Of a stretch of DNA of 64,000 nucleotides, positions 17,603-26,204 are shown piece by piece (position 1 is the stretch's first letter; every line of letters begins with the position of its first letter). Location: assembly GCA_013298625.1 (NCBI GenBank), contig JAAFIF010000017.1, positions 1-64,000 of the forward strand, in the 5' to 3' direction. The translations under genes and the position numbers were made by a program. A model generated the notes under the pieces. It did not search any database. It was not told where the DNA came from and saw only the letters and a list, made by a program, of their open reading frames with translations. Source of the DNA: Myxococcales bacterium. Lineage in GTDB: Bacteria > Myxococcota_A > Polyangia > Polyangiales > Ga0077539.

Positions 17603-18469
17603 ATGAGCGCGCGCGACGGCCTTTGGCGATCCCTCCCACTCTTGCGCGAGCTCTGCAGCGCGCTCTCGGTGTCGCCGAGCGGCGCGCACCTTTGCTTCGA
17701 CCAGACCCTCTACAAAGACGGCTCGCGCGCGGGGCGGTCGCTGATCTTCGGCGCGCTCGACGATCAGCTCGCGTTCGTCGAGCGTCGACGGGTCGACGTG
17801 TCGCAGCACGAGTTCGGCTCGATCGCGCTCGATGATGACGGCCGCGCCGTGTGGTTCGCGCTCGGCGCGATGGGCGCGGTCGGCGCGGACGACGCGCTTC
17901 GCGAGGGCGCGGTGGACGGCTGGAGCCACGTCGGCGTCCACCCCGTCCCGTTTGCGAAGGTGCCTCGCGAGCTCGAGCACGGCTACGGCGCGAGCGCGGT
18001 GTGGAGCCGCGATCGTCGCTGGCTCGCCGCCAACGGGCTTCGCAACGTGGTCAGCGTGCTGTTCGCGACCGACGATTCGGGCGAAGCGCAGCTTCGCGAG
18101 GTGAAAGCGCTCCCCAAGCTGCAGACCGTCGCAGACTTCTCGCGCGACGGCTCGCTCGTCGCGATCCGAAGCAAGAAGCACTTCGAGCTTCGAGACATCG
18201 CGCGTTGGAAGAAGCTCTTCTCCGTCGACCTGGCGGGGTCGGGACACGTGCTGTTCTCTCCGAGCTCGAAGAGCGTCGCGGTGCTGCGCTCCACCCGCCC
18301 GCAAGTGGTGATCTACGACGCGTCGACGGGCGCGATGCTCGCCGAGAGCCCCGAGTCGATGCCACTCGTCACGATGCAACACCCTGCGTGGGTTCGCGAC
18401 GACGCGATCGTGTTCAACAACGGCGTGATCGAGCTGCCGCGCAGCGATGTCGCGACGCCCGAGCGCTGA
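17603..18469 (+). CDS. WD40-like beta-propeller protein, hypothetical
   Basis: A 288-aa protein without signal peptide. It contains regularly spaced strands with phrases such as LSVSPSGAHLCFDQ, GSIALDDDGRAVWFAL, AVWSRDRRWLAANG, VADFSRDGSLVAIRS and VLFSPSSKSVAVLRS, i.e. five or more blades of the kind S-x-D/S-G-x-x-L/V-A seen in WD40/TolB-like propellers. That suggests a cytosolic scaffold or binding protein. No enzyme motif is visible. It ends 17 bp from the end of the convergent amidase gene. Confidence 0.7.
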   Translation: MSARDGLWRSLPLLRELCSALSVSPSGAHLCFDQTLYKDGSRAGRSLIFGALDDQLAFVERRRVDVSQHEFGSIALDDDGRAVWFALGAMGAVGADDALREGAVDGWSHVGVHPVPFAKVPRELEHGYGASAVWSRDRRWLAANGLRNVVSVLFATDDSGEAQLREVKALPKLQTVADFSRDGSLVAIRSKKHFELRDIARWKKLFSVDLAGSGHVLFSPSSKSVAVLRSTRPQVVIYDASTGAMLAESPESMPLVTMQHPAWVRDDAIVFNNGVIELPRSDVATPER

Positions 18470-18486
18470 GCGCCTGTGCGCTGGGC

Positions 18487-19125
18487 TCAGCGTCGCGCGG
18501 CGCTCGCCGTCGAATCTGCGCCCTCTTCGCCGAGCGCGCGTCGCACCGAGCGAAGCCCGCGCCCTGGACACGCAGTGTGACCAGGATGCACTTCACCATG
18601 GCCTCGCACGCGCTCGGCGGCGATCGCGTACCGCTGTCGCAGCACGCGCACGAGGCGTCGCAGCGTCGCGAGCTGAGCGCGGGTCGGCGCGGCGTGCTCG
18701 AAGTTTCCGACGAGGCACACGCCGATCGACTCGGCCGCGAGGTTCGCGCCGGTCTGCTCGTCCCGCAGCCGCGCGGCGATGTGCGCCCCTTGCTGTTGGC
18801 GTCGCCAACGAGAGCCCGCCACGAGCTCGCCGTCGCGCATGCCGCGGCCGTTGCCGATGACGAAATGATAGGCCATTCCCAGGGCGAATCGGCGCGAGCC
18901 CGAGCGGTGCCACGCCTCGAACGCCGCGACGTTTCCGCCCGGCGTCGCGCTGTGGTGCAAGACGATGTGCCGCCAGCGCCGCGCCCGACCTTCGTGCGCG
19001 AGCGCGCGCTCGACGCCGTCCTCGATCGCCTGCGCGTCCCGTGCTCGTCGCTGCGCGTGCGCCGCACCTGGCCAAAGCGCGAGCGACAACGAGAGCGTGG
19101 CGAGCACCGTCCGCAGCGAGATCAT
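18487..19125 (-). CDS. exported N-acetylmuramoyl-L-alanine amidase (amidase_2/PGRP)
   Basis: A 212-aa protein with a Sec signal (LRTVLATLSLSLALWPGAAH, cleaved at AHA-Q). The amidase_2/PGRP core shows the zinc ligands and surroundings: HIVLHHSATPGG, then MAYHFVIGNGRGMRDGE, then a late His/Cys pair in GHGEVHPGHTACPGRGL. It cleaves the bond between muramic acid and the peptide stem in the periplasm and so could act in cell-wall turnover, sporulation or predation. The ATG at 19125 gives the signal peptide; the longer frame to 19242 does not. It is divergent from the TetR gene, with an AT-rich 229-bp gap between them. Confidence 0.92.
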   Translation of the reverse strand: MISLRTVLATLSLSLALWPGAAHAQRRARDAQAIEDGVERALAHEGRARRWRHIVLHHSATPGGNVAAFEAWHRSGSRRFALGMAYHFVIGNGRGMRDGELVAGSRWRRQQQGAHIAARLRDEQTGANLAAESIGVCLVGNFEHAAPTRAQLATLRRLVRVLRQRYAIAAERVRGHGEVHPGHTACPGRGLRSVRRALGEEGADSTASAARR

Positions 19126-19287
19126 CGACCGGGCGTATCGCGCGCGCTGCGCGAGCGCCAAATTCTGGCGTCGACGCCTTCGTTCGCGGCCAGCGCTCGA
19201 GCCCGACGCAGCGCGCACCGCGGCAGCACCAGCGTGTGCCATCGCACGGCGACGCTCGCCGTCTGCGCTCGGGGCTCATTGGCGTCG

Positions 19288-19328
19288 ATCAGTGAGAAAA
19301 ATCAGTGAACAACTCTTGTTGTCATGAC
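19288..19328. promoter_or_regulatory. AT-rich control region with palindromes before the TetR gene
   Basis: In this otherwise GC-rich window the gap between amidase and TetR genes holds two direct copies of ATCAGTGA (19289-19296 and 19301-19308), a perfect inverted repeat ACAAC-TCTT-GTTGT (19309-19322), and the 8-bp palindrome GTCATGAC (19321-19328). These are good candidates for autoregulatory TetR operators and may also control the divergent amidase gene. The 12-mer AAAAATCAGTGA (19297-19308) recurs inverted at 8342-8353 beside the 16-bp palindrome behind the P450 gene. Confidence 0.5.
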
Positions 19329-19354
19329 TAGAAATACTGGAAACTGCGTGTGCC

Positions 19355-20017
19355 ATGACCACTCGGCGTGACGGCTCTGCGAGCCGACCTGCGGGCGCGG
19401 ACAGCGATCCGCTCGACCTCGACCTCACACGGCACAAGATCCTGAAGGGGGCCTCGGAGGTGTTCGCGCGAAGGGGCTCGAGGGCGCCGACCGTGGACGA
19501 GATCGTGAAGGCGTCGAGCGTCGCGCGACGCACGTTTTATCGCTCGTTTCGCAACACCGACGAGGTGCTCCTCGCGCTGTACGAGGTCGCGTGCGCCAAG
19601 GTCATCGAGCGCATTCGCCGCGTCACGGCCGAGCACGACGACGCGTGGGGCAAGCTCGAAGCCGGCGTGTGGACCTTTCTCGAGTTTCACTCGGAGGCGG
19701 GGCAGCTGCTGCGGGTGTTGCAGGCAGAGGCGATGCGTCCGGCGTCTCCGCTCGAGCGGCGTCGCGAAGATCAGCTCGACGAGATCGCGGCGATCTTCGA
19801 GCGCGAGATCCAAGCGTCGCAGGGGCGACGCATCGACCCGATGGTGCTCAGAGGGCTGCTGCTCGCGGTCGAAGGGTTGTCCAACGCGTTTCTCGCGCGC
19901 GCCAACGCCGAGGGCGAGATCGACAAGAAGCGCGCGCGCAAAGTGATGCTTCGGATCATGGGCGCCACGCTCGCGCCCGACGGAATCCCCGGCCCCCCGA
20001 TGCCCCTCGCGAAGTAG
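19355..20017 (+). CDS. TetR-family transcription regulator
   Basis: A 220-aa protein. The N-terminal DNA-binding domain is clear: ILKGASEVFARRGSRAPTVD, EIVKASSVARRTFYRSFRNT, DEVLLALYEVA, i.e. the three-helix HTH with its Thr-Phe-Tyr-Arg turn. The C-terminal ligand domain (residues 80-205) is helical and not assignable to a substrate. It ends with a short PGPPMPLAK tail. Direct and inverted repeats lie just upstream, consistent with autoregulation. The adjacent divergent gene is a peptidoglycan amidase, and a palindrome sharing a 12-mer with this promoter lies near the P450 gene; either might be a target. Confidence 0.93.
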   Translation: MTTRRDGSASRPAGADSDPLDLDLTRHKILKGASEVFARRGSRAPTVDEIVKASSVARRTFYRSFRNTDEVLLALYEVACAKVIERIRRVTAEHDDAWGKLEAGVWTFLEFHSEAGQLLRVLQAEAMRPASPLERRREDQLDEIAAIFEREIQASQGRRIDPMVLRGLLLAVEGLSNAFLARANAEGEIDKKRARKVMLRIMGATLAPDGIPGPPMPLAK

Positions 20018-20031
20018 CGCCCGCGCTGCGC

Positions 20032-21144
20032 TCAGCGGCAGGCGCTCGCTTGCCACTGCCAGGGCTCGCCCGCGCACACTGAAGAGTCCAGCGGACCGAA
20101 GGGCAAGCCCAGCGTGCAGCGCCCGTTGCAGAAGCCGCAGATCGCGATCGCCGTGCACGAAGCGCAGTCGCGTGCCGCGGCGCACGGGTCCGTCGACGGC
20201 GGCGTCATCGACGCGCCCGCGTCCCCGCCGCTGCCCGACGGAGGCGGCTCTTCACCCGTGTCGCCGGGGTCGCCGATGTCTCCGCTGCCGCTGTCCGCAG
20301 GAGGCGCGCCGGCGTCGGCCGGAGGCGTGCTGCCCGAGGGCGGTGGCTCTTCGCCGACGTCGCCGGGCGTGGGCTCGAGCGCGCGCTGCCCCCAGTTGTC
20401 GAGGCGCGAGCGGATCCACTGCGCCGCCGGGGCGAGCGCAGCCCACAGCGTGCACTGCCCGCGCGCGCGGCACGCGGTCACCGCGACGCTCGAGGACGAG
20501 ACGCCGTAGAGGGTCATCGTCTCGGGGTCGAACAGCCCGCCGCCGGCGTCTGATGGCGCGATGATCACGCGATCGACGGCGAACGCGTAGCCGCGCGTGG
20601 GCTCGAGGTAGTTGATCGCGAACTGCCTGCTGACCGCGAGCTGATCGCTGTCGCCGACGCGACCGACGGCGACGGCGCGCGGGCGCGAGCCGACCGGGTC
20701 GAGCTCGAGGCGAGCCACGGCGCTCTCTGCGTAGGGGCGGTCGAGTCTGAGCAGCGCGAGGTCCGAGCCGAGGCGGGTGTCGACCCGGGCTCCGCCGCCC
20801 GGATACGTCGTGGCCACGGCGGACTCTGTCGCCTGCCGCGGGGCCGTGTCGCCGCTGTGCGGGCACACGATGCGCCACGACGAGCGGCCGGCGACGCAGT
20901 GCCCTGCGGTCAACACGACGGCGGGCGCCACGATGGTGCCGGCGCACGAGCCCTCGTCGCTGGTGATCACGCACGCCGAGGGAACCGCGGTGGCGGCCGC
21001 GCCCGCGAGGATCTCGGCGAAGGTCGAAGGGCTGGACTTGACCCCGTCGCTTCCGTACGCGCCCGAGTCGACCGAGCCCACTGCGCAGCCAGCGACGGTC
21101 GAGAGCGATGCGAGCAGCGCAGCAGCGAGGGCGGTGGTTCTCAC
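20032..21144 (-). CDS. trypsin-like lipoprotein lacking the catalytic Ser (probable pseudoprotease)
   Basis: Started at the GTG at 21144 the protein has 370 residues and a lipoprotein signal (MRTTALAAALLASLSTVAGC, Cys20). A chymotrypsin-fold domain follows at about 55-260 with the His motif TAGHCV (His82) and the Asp motif SDLALLRLD (Asp128). The segment that should be GDSGGP reads SDAGGG, with Ala200 in the position of the nucleophile Ser. Two Cys pairs support the fold. Behind a Pro/Gly/Asp linker (GDVGEEPPPSG) the C-terminus has a PSI/plexin-like Cys cluster (CASCTAIAICGFCNGRC). It is probably a surface binding or scaffold protein and not an enzyme. The longer frame to 21450 has no signal. 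Confidence 0.85.
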   Translation of the reverse strand: MRTTALAAALLASLSTVAGCAVGSVDSGAYGSDGVKSSPSTFAEILAGAAATAVPSACVITSDEGSCAGTIVAPAVVLTAGHCVAGRSSWRIVCPHSGDTAPRQATESAVATTYPGGGARVDTRLGSDLALLRLDRPYAESAVARLELDPVGSRPRAVAVGRVGDSDQLAVSRQFAINYLEPTRGYAFAVDRVIIAPSDAGGGLFDPETMTLYGVSSSSVAVTACRARGQCTLWAALAPAAQWIRSRLDNWGQRALEPTPGDVGEEPPPSGSTPPADAGAPPADSGSGDIGDPGDTGEEPPPSGSGGDAGASMTPPSTDPCAAARDCASCTAIAICGFCNGRCTLGLPFGPLDSSVCAGEPWQWQASACR

Positions 21145-21247
21145 GCGCGCGTCTAGATTCAAGGGTGATGCCACGGCGAGAACCGCGGTGTGCCATCGAT
21201 GAATCCCACGAAATCCTGCAAATCGAGCGGCCGATTGGCCGGGAGAA

Positions 21248-22012
21248 ATGTGTCCCATGGGAGCGCGAGCACGCGTCGTACACTCTCGCACCGTGCGGTA
21301 CTGGACGGGTTCGTGGGACCGGTTGCGCTTCGAGTACGACCCAGCGCGGGTGTCGTTGGACGACGACGAGCGCGAGGCGGTGGCGCGCGAGTTTGCCGCG
21401 GAGCGCGCGGCGAACCCGTCGCTCTTCGACGGCCCTCTGCTCACGTGCACCGAGGTCGAGCTCGACGACCCGCGAGGGCCGCGCTTCGTGCTCGGGCAGA
21501 GCAGCTATGCGCCCTACCTCTGGGCGCGCCGCGCGAGCCGCGCGCGCAAGGGGCTGTACGCCGTGGGTACGGGCGTGCTCGTCGACGAGCGCGAGAGCGA
21601 TCGCTGGGCGCTCTTCGCCCGCGGCGACTCGGTCGCCTTCGACCGCTGGCGCATCGGAACCATCGGCGGCGTCGCCACTCCGCCCCTCGATCCCGCGCAA
21701 GACCTCGCGCGGCACCTCGTCGCCGTGAGCGCGGTCGAGCTCGACGAAGAGCTCGCGCTGGACGTTGCCGTGGACCCAGCGACCTTGCGCTTCGTCGGCG
21801 CCTCGCTCGACGAGCAGACGCTCAAGCTCGAGCTGCTGTTTCGCGTCGAACTCGCGCGGTGCGCGCTGCGCGGCGCAGAGAACACCCACGTCGTGCGCGT
21901 GGCCAAGGGCGAGCTCGCGCGGCACTTCGCGCGCAACGAAGCCCGCTACGAGAGCTCGACCGCCGCGCACCTGCGCCACGTCGCGGCGCACCTCGACGCC
22001 GATCGCTGCTAA
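21248..22012 (+). CDS. divergent Nudix-like hydrolase (NUDT22-like)
   Basis: A 254-aa cytosolic protein. The central domain has the Nudix look: VGTGVLVDERESDRWALFAR, then WRIGTIGGVATPPLDPAQD, then a partly changed Nudix box in which RExxEExG is VELDEELA, so the metal-binding Glu residues are kept but the Arg and Gly are not. The N-terminal region (NPSLFDGPLLTC) recalls the LFDG motif of NUDT22-type UDP-sugar pyrophosphatases. A nucleotide-sugar substrate is therefore plausible but is inference. A GTG at 21293 (VRYWTGSW) is an alternative start giving 239 residues. The following lipoprotein gene begins 15 bp later. Confidence 0.65.
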   Translation: MCPMGARARVVHSRTVRYWTGSWDRLRFEYDPARVSLDDDEREAVAREFAAERAANPSLFDGPLLTCTEVELDDPRGPRFVLGQSSYAPYLWARRASRARKGLYAVGTGVLVDERESDRWALFARGDSVAFDRWRIGTIGGVATPPLDPAQDLARHLVAVSAVELDEELALDVAVDPATLRFVGASLDEQTLKLELLFRVELARCALRGAENTHVVRVAKGELARHFARNEARYESSTAAHLRHVAAHLDADRC

Positions 22013-22026
22013 CGTCCAAGCTGCAC

Positions 22027-24174
22027 ATGAGAGACGCGCTTCGTACGCGCTGGGGGATCGCCCTGGCAGGGCTCGCGCTGTCGGCCTGCGTGGCCACGGC
22101 CAACACACGAAATCAAACCGCGCTCACGCAGGTCGACCGCGACCTGGCCGCGTGCCGGGCGAGCCCGTCGCGCTGCCCGACGTTGGCGCTCGCGCACGGG
22201 GGCGCCGACGTCACGCCGCGCGACGTCGCCTCGGGCATCCGCATCAGCGAGCTCGGCTGCGAGCTGCGCGACGGCGAGAGCTGCCTGCTCGCCTCGGGCT
22301 TTCACCAGGTGCAGCAGAACAACGCCTCGGGCCTGCGCATGGCCGAGCGCGGGTGCGCGATCGACCACGCGGCGTCGTGCGCGGAGGTGTCGGCGCTGGT
22401 GTTTCCAGAGGGGCCGCTGCACAACGAGCGGCGGGCGTTCGACGCGTCGCTGCGCGGGTGCCAGCTCGGCTCGGCGCTCGGCTGCTCGAACCACGCGGTG
22501 GCGCTGCGGCAGTTTCGCGGCCCGTTCGACCCGGCGCGGCGCGAGGTCGCGCGGTTTCTTCGGCAGGGCTGCAACGAGAGCAACCAGCACGGCTGCGTCT
22601 TGCTCGCGCGCTCGATGGAGCGCGGCGAAGACGGCATCGAGCGCGACGCCAACCGCGCGTTCGAGCTCTTTCGCGAGGCGTGTACGCGCTCGTCGCCGAC
22701 GGGCTGCTACGAGTACGGGCAGCTCGCGTTGCGCGCCGACGGCGATCGACCCGCGGACGTTCCCGCGGCCATGCGCGCGCTCGGCGCGGCGTGCGACGAC
22801 AACGAAGCGCAGGCGTGCGTCATGCTCGCGGGCATCTTCGAGCGCGTCGAGCACCCAGAGACCCCCCGGCGTGTGGCCGCGCTCTACGGCCGCGCGTGCG
22901 AGCTCGAGAACCCCGGCGCTTGCCTGGTGATGGCCGTGCTGGTCCTGCGCGGCCAGGGCGTGGCGCAGGACGTCGAGCGCGCGCTTCCGATGCTCGACCG
23001 CGCGTGCACAGCGGGCGCGGGCAGCGCGTGCAGCGAGCTCGCTCGCTTCTACACGGAGCTGTCCCGGCCCGACGCGCGCGCGATCGTTCGCTACGGAGAC
23101 CGCGCGTGCGAGCTCGGCGTCGAGGGCGGCTGCGTGCTCGCGATGCGCGCGCGCTTTCGTCACCCCACTGCGGGCGGACGCGCGGACGCGCTCGAGACCG
23201 CGCGGACCGTCTGCAGCGGGCCGCGCAGGGCGCAGTGCCCCATGGTGGTCAACACCGTCGTCTACGAGGGGATCGCCTCGGGCAACGAGCTCGTCGCCCG
23301 CGACGTCCTCCCGATGCTCGACGAGGCGTGCGCGGGAGGCCAGCAGCGCTCGTGCGTCTCGGCGTCGAGCCTGCGCCTCGCGGGGCTGTACGGCATCGCC
23401 GCGGACCCTGCGCGCGCGGTGAGCGACCTGGTTCGAGTGTGCCAATCCGAGTCCGAGACGCACTCGCTCGCGTGCGACCTCTCGGCGTCGCTGACGCGCT
23501 CGGGGGTCGGGACCGAGCGCGACCTCGTTCGAGCTCTGGCGCGCGCGCGCCGCGGCTGCGAAGGCGGTCACGAGTCGAGCTGCGGCGCGGCCGCATTCAT
23601 GCTCGCGCGGGCAGAGGGCGCGGACGCCAACCTCGCCGAAGCGTCGCGCTTGCAGCAGCGAGAGTGCGAAGACCGTCCGTTTTGCGCGCGTTCGCTCGAC
23701 GATCCGCGGGGCGTCGCCGCGGTGTGCAGGGCCGCGCAGAGCGTGGCGATCGGCGGCTCGGTCGAGGCAGAGACGCGCGGGGACGACCTGTTTCGCGCCT
23801 CGTGCGGGGCCATGGCGCGCAGCCCCGAACAGGTGTTTCGCCTGGAAGTTCGCAGGCGAGACACGCTTCGCATCGAGGCGCAGCGGCTGAGCGAGCGCTA
23901 CGACCCGGTGATCTACGTCCGCCGCACGTGCGCGGATGAGCGCAGCGAAGTGGCGTGCAACGACGATCCGCTGCCGGGGCTCAACGAGCGCTCGAGGGTC
24001 GAGCGGGTCTTCGAGCCCGGGACGTATTTCATCGTCGTCGACGGGTTCGGCGCGACGAGCGCCGGGCGATTCAGGCTCAACGTGACGTCCGTCGCGAGCT
24101 CGAACAGCGGGGCTGCGGGCGGGGTTTCGGGCGGGGTTTCCGGTGGGGTTTCGGGCGCCGGCCCGCGCGTGTAG
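22027..24174 (+). CDS. Sel1-like-repeat Cys-rich lipoprotein with PPC-like tail
   Basis: A 715-aa protein started at the ATG at 22027, with a lipoprotein signal (WGIALAGLALSACVATANT, lipobox LSAC). Residues 50-560 are about fourteen helical repeats of Sel1/HcpA type, each with a Cys pair (e.g. GCELRDGESCLLAS, ACTRSSPTGCYEYGQLALRA, CELENPGACLVMAVLVLRG), likely disulphide-linked and acting as a protein-binding solenoid. A C-terminal beta domain (about 600-690) resembles pre-peptidase C-terminal domains (RYDPVIYVRRTC ... PGTYFIVVDGFGATSAGRFRL). It ends in three GVSG repeats. It probably lies in the periplasm or on the surface as an adaptor. It may be co-transcribed with the Nudix-like gene. Confidence 0.85.
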   Translation: MRDALRTRWGIALAGLALSACVATANTRNQTALTQVDRDLAACRASPSRCPTLALAHGGADVTPRDVASGIRISELGCELRDGESCLLASGFHQVQQNNASGLRMAERGCAIDHAASCAEVSALVFPEGPLHNERRAFDASLRGCQLGSALGCSNHAVALRQFRGPFDPARREVARFLRQGCNESNQHGCVLLARSMERGEDGIERDANRAFELFREACTRSSPTGCYEYGQLALRADGDRPADVPAAMRALGAACDDNEAQACVMLAGIFERVEHPETPRRVAALYGRACELENPGACLVMAVLVLRGQGVAQDVERALPMLDRACTAGAGSACSELARFYTELSRPDARAIVRYGDRACELGVEGGCVLAMRARFRHPTAGGRADALETARTVCSGPRRAQCPMVVNTVVYEGIASGNELVARDVLPMLDEACAGGQQRSCVSASSLRLAGLYGIAADPARAVSDLVRVCQSESETHSLACDLSASLTRSGVGTERDLVRALARARRGCEGGHESSCGAAAFMLARAEGADANLAEASRLQQRECEDRPFCARSLDDPRGVAAVCRAAQSVAIGGSVEAETRGDDLFRASCGAMARSPEQVFRLEVRRRDTLRIEAQRLSERYDPVIYVRRTCADERSEVACNDDPLPGLNERSRVERVFEPGTYFIVVDGFGATSAGRFRLNVTSVASSNSGAAGGVSGGVSGGVSGAGPRV
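24121..24156 (+). repeat. 12-bp tandem repeat, three copies
   Basis: GGGGTTTCGGGC (24121-24132), GGGGTTTCCGGT (24133-24144) and GGGGTTTCGGGC (24145-24156) encode three GVSG units at the C-terminus of the Sel1-repeat lipoprotein. The runs of G and T stand out from local sequence. Confidence 0.85.
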
Positions 24175-24264
24175 CGGCGGTGTGTCGAAGGCGAAATGTG
24201 CGCCCCAGGGGGGGGAGGTCGCGTGACAGTGCGGGGCGATGCGTGGTAACCGCCGCGGCCTCTA

Positions 24265-26085
24265 ATGCACCCGCAGGATAAGCTCCGCAACATCGCGATC
24301 GTGGCGCACGTCGACCACGGCAAGACCACGCTCGTCGACATGATGCTCCGCCAGGCCGGAACGTTTCGCGACAACGAGTCGATCCCCGACCGCGTGATGG
24401 ACTCGAACGACCTCGAGCGCGAGCGCGGAATCACCATCCTCGCGAAGAACACCTCCGTGCGCTGGGGCGAGTACAAGCTCAACATCGTCGACACCCCTGG
24501 CCACGCGGACTTCGGCGGCGAGGTCGAGCGCACGCTCATGATGGCCGACGCAGCGCTGCTGCTCGTCGACGCGGCCGAGGGCCCCCTGCCGCAGACGCGC
24601 TTCGTGCTGCGCAAGGCGCTCGAGCGCGGGTTCAAGATCATCGTGGTGATCAACAAGATCGACCGCGCCGACGCGCGCGCCGAGGACGTCGTGTCCGAGG
24701 TGTTCGACCTGTTCTGCGACCTCGGAGCGACCGACGAACAAGCGGACTTTCCGGTGCTGTACGCGATCGGCAAGCTCGGCATCGCGCGCACCGCGCTGAC
24801 CGACACCAACACGGACCTGCGTCCGTTGTTCGAGAAGATCGTCGAGTACGTCCCGGCTCCGAAGGGCGACCCCACGGCGCCGCTGCAGGTGCTCGTGACC
24901 TCGGTCGACCACGATGATTACGTGGGTCGCCTCGGCATCGGCCGCGTCGTCCGCGGGACCATCAAAGAGGGCGACAAGATCAAGCTCATCCGCGAGAACA
25001 GCCAGGAGGACTCGAAGGTCGTCACGCTGCTCTCGTTCGAAGGCCTCGCGCGCAAGCGCGCTCAGTCGCTGGGCGCGGGCGAGAACCTCGCCATCGCCGG
25101 CATGGAGAACGTCTCGATCGGCGACACGATCAGCGATCCCACCGTCGTCGAAGCGCTGCCGCGCATCTCCGTGGACGAGCCCACGATCAAGATGCGCTTC
25201 GGCGTCAACACGTCGCCGTTCGCGGGGCGCGAGGGCAAGTTCGTCACGTCGCGGCAGATCCGCGAGCGGCTGTACCGCGCGGTGCTTCGCAACCCGGCGC
25301 TGCGCGTCGAGGACACCGAGAGCGCCGATCAGTTCTTGGTCTACGGCCGCGGAGAGCTCGCCCTCGCGGTGCTCGCCGAGACGATGCGCCGCGAAGGCTA
25401 CGAGCTGTCGCTCGGCAACCCCGAGGTGGTCACGCGCGAGGTCGACGGGCAGCTCTGCGAGCCAGTCGAGCTGGTCGTGTGCGACCTGCCCAACGAGTAC
25501 GTCGGCGTGGTGACCCAGCGCCTCGGCGAGCGCCGCGGAATCATGGTCAACCAGTCGAACCCCGGACACGGGCGCGTGCGCGTCGAGTTCGAGGTTCCTT
25601 CGCGCGGGCTCATCGGCTTTCGCGGCGAGTTCTTGACGGCGACCCGCGGCATGGGCCTGCTCAACACGCAGTTTCATGGGTGGCAGCCGTGGGGCGGCCC
25701 GATGCTGCGCCGCGCGAACGGCGCGATCGTGTCCGACCGCATGGGCGAGGCCACGCCGTACGCGCTGTTTCACCTGCAGCCGCGCGGCGAGTTCTTCATC
25801 ACGCCGGGCGTCGCTGTGTACGAAGGGATGATCGTCGGCGAGCACAACCGCCCCAACGACTCCGACGTCAACGTGATCCGCGAGAAGAAGCTCACCAACG
25901 TGCGCAACCACGGCAAGGATGAGAACACCATCCTGCACTCGCCGAAGCTGCTCACGATCGAGACCGCCATGGAGTGGATCGATCAGGACGAGCTCGTCGA
26001 GGTGACGCCGAACACCGTGCGCGTTCGCAAGAAGATCCTCGGCTGCAACCTGCGCCCCAAGCGCGACGTCGGCGGGGACGACTGA
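24265..26085 (+). CDS. typA: ribosome-associated GTPase TypA/BipA
   Basis: A 606-aa translational GTPase of the expected length. G1 is AHVDHGKT (residues 14-21), switch I is ERERGITI (about 52-59), G3 is DTPGH (about 76-80), and G4 is NKID (about 130-133). EF-G-like domains II, III and V and the BipA-specific C-terminal domain follow (GRGELALAVLAETMRREGYE, PSRGLIGFRGEFLTATRG, GEFFITPGVAVYEGMIVGE, KKILGCNLRPKRD). It helps large-subunit assembly and growth under stress on the ribosome. The start ATG is in a CTCTAATG context with no strong Shine-Dalgarno. It stands alone, with a hairpin between it and the convergent lipoprotein gene. Confidence 0.98.
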   Translation: MHPQDKLRNIAIVAHVDHGKTTLVDMMLRQAGTFRDNESIPDRVMDSNDLERERGITILAKNTSVRWGEYKLNIVDTPGHADFGGEVERTLMMADAALLLVDAAEGPLPQTRFVLRKALERGFKIIVVINKIDRADARAEDVVSEVFDLFCDLGATDEQADFPVLYAIGKLGIARTALTDTNTDLRPLFEKIVEYVPAPKGDPTAPLQVLVTSVDHDDYVGRLGIGRVVRGTIKEGDKIKLIRENSQEDSKVVTLLSFEGLARKRAQSLGAGENLAIAGMENVSIGDTISDPTVVEALPRISVDEPTIKMRFGVNTSPFAGREGKFVTSRQIRERLYRAVLRNPALRVEDTESADQFLVYGRGELALAVLAETMRREGYELSLGNPEVVTREVDGQLCEPVELVVCDLPNEYVGVVTQRLGERRGIMVNQSNPGHGRVRVEFEVPSRGLIGFRGEFLTATRGMGLLNTQFHGWQPWGGPMLRRANGAIVSDRMGEATPYALFHLQPRGEFFITPGVAVYEGMIVGEHNRPNDSDVNVIREKKLTNVRNHGKDENTILHSPKLLTIETAMEWIDQDELVEVTPNTVRVRKKILGCNLRPKRDVGGDD

Positions 26086-26117
26086 GCGAGCTCACGGGGG
26101 AGGCGGGCTGAGCGAAC

Positions 26118-26145
26118 CGACGCGCGCATGCGCGCACGCGCGTCG
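26118..26145. terminator. 9-bp GC hairpin after typA
   Basis: CGACGCGCG (26118-26126) pairs exactly with CGCGCGTCG (26137-26145) around a 10-nt loop. It lies between typA and the convergent lipoprotein gene and has no T run. It is a plausible bidirectional terminator. Confidence 0.45.
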
Positions 26146-26204
26146 ATCGAACGCTTCGCCAAACGAACGCGCCGCCCCCATCACAATCCCCCCCTTCGCG
26201 GCGA

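Noticed and set aside
24262..25938. 558-aa minus-strand open frame over typA
   Set aside because: High-GC antisense shadow; typA on the plus strand is unambiguous.
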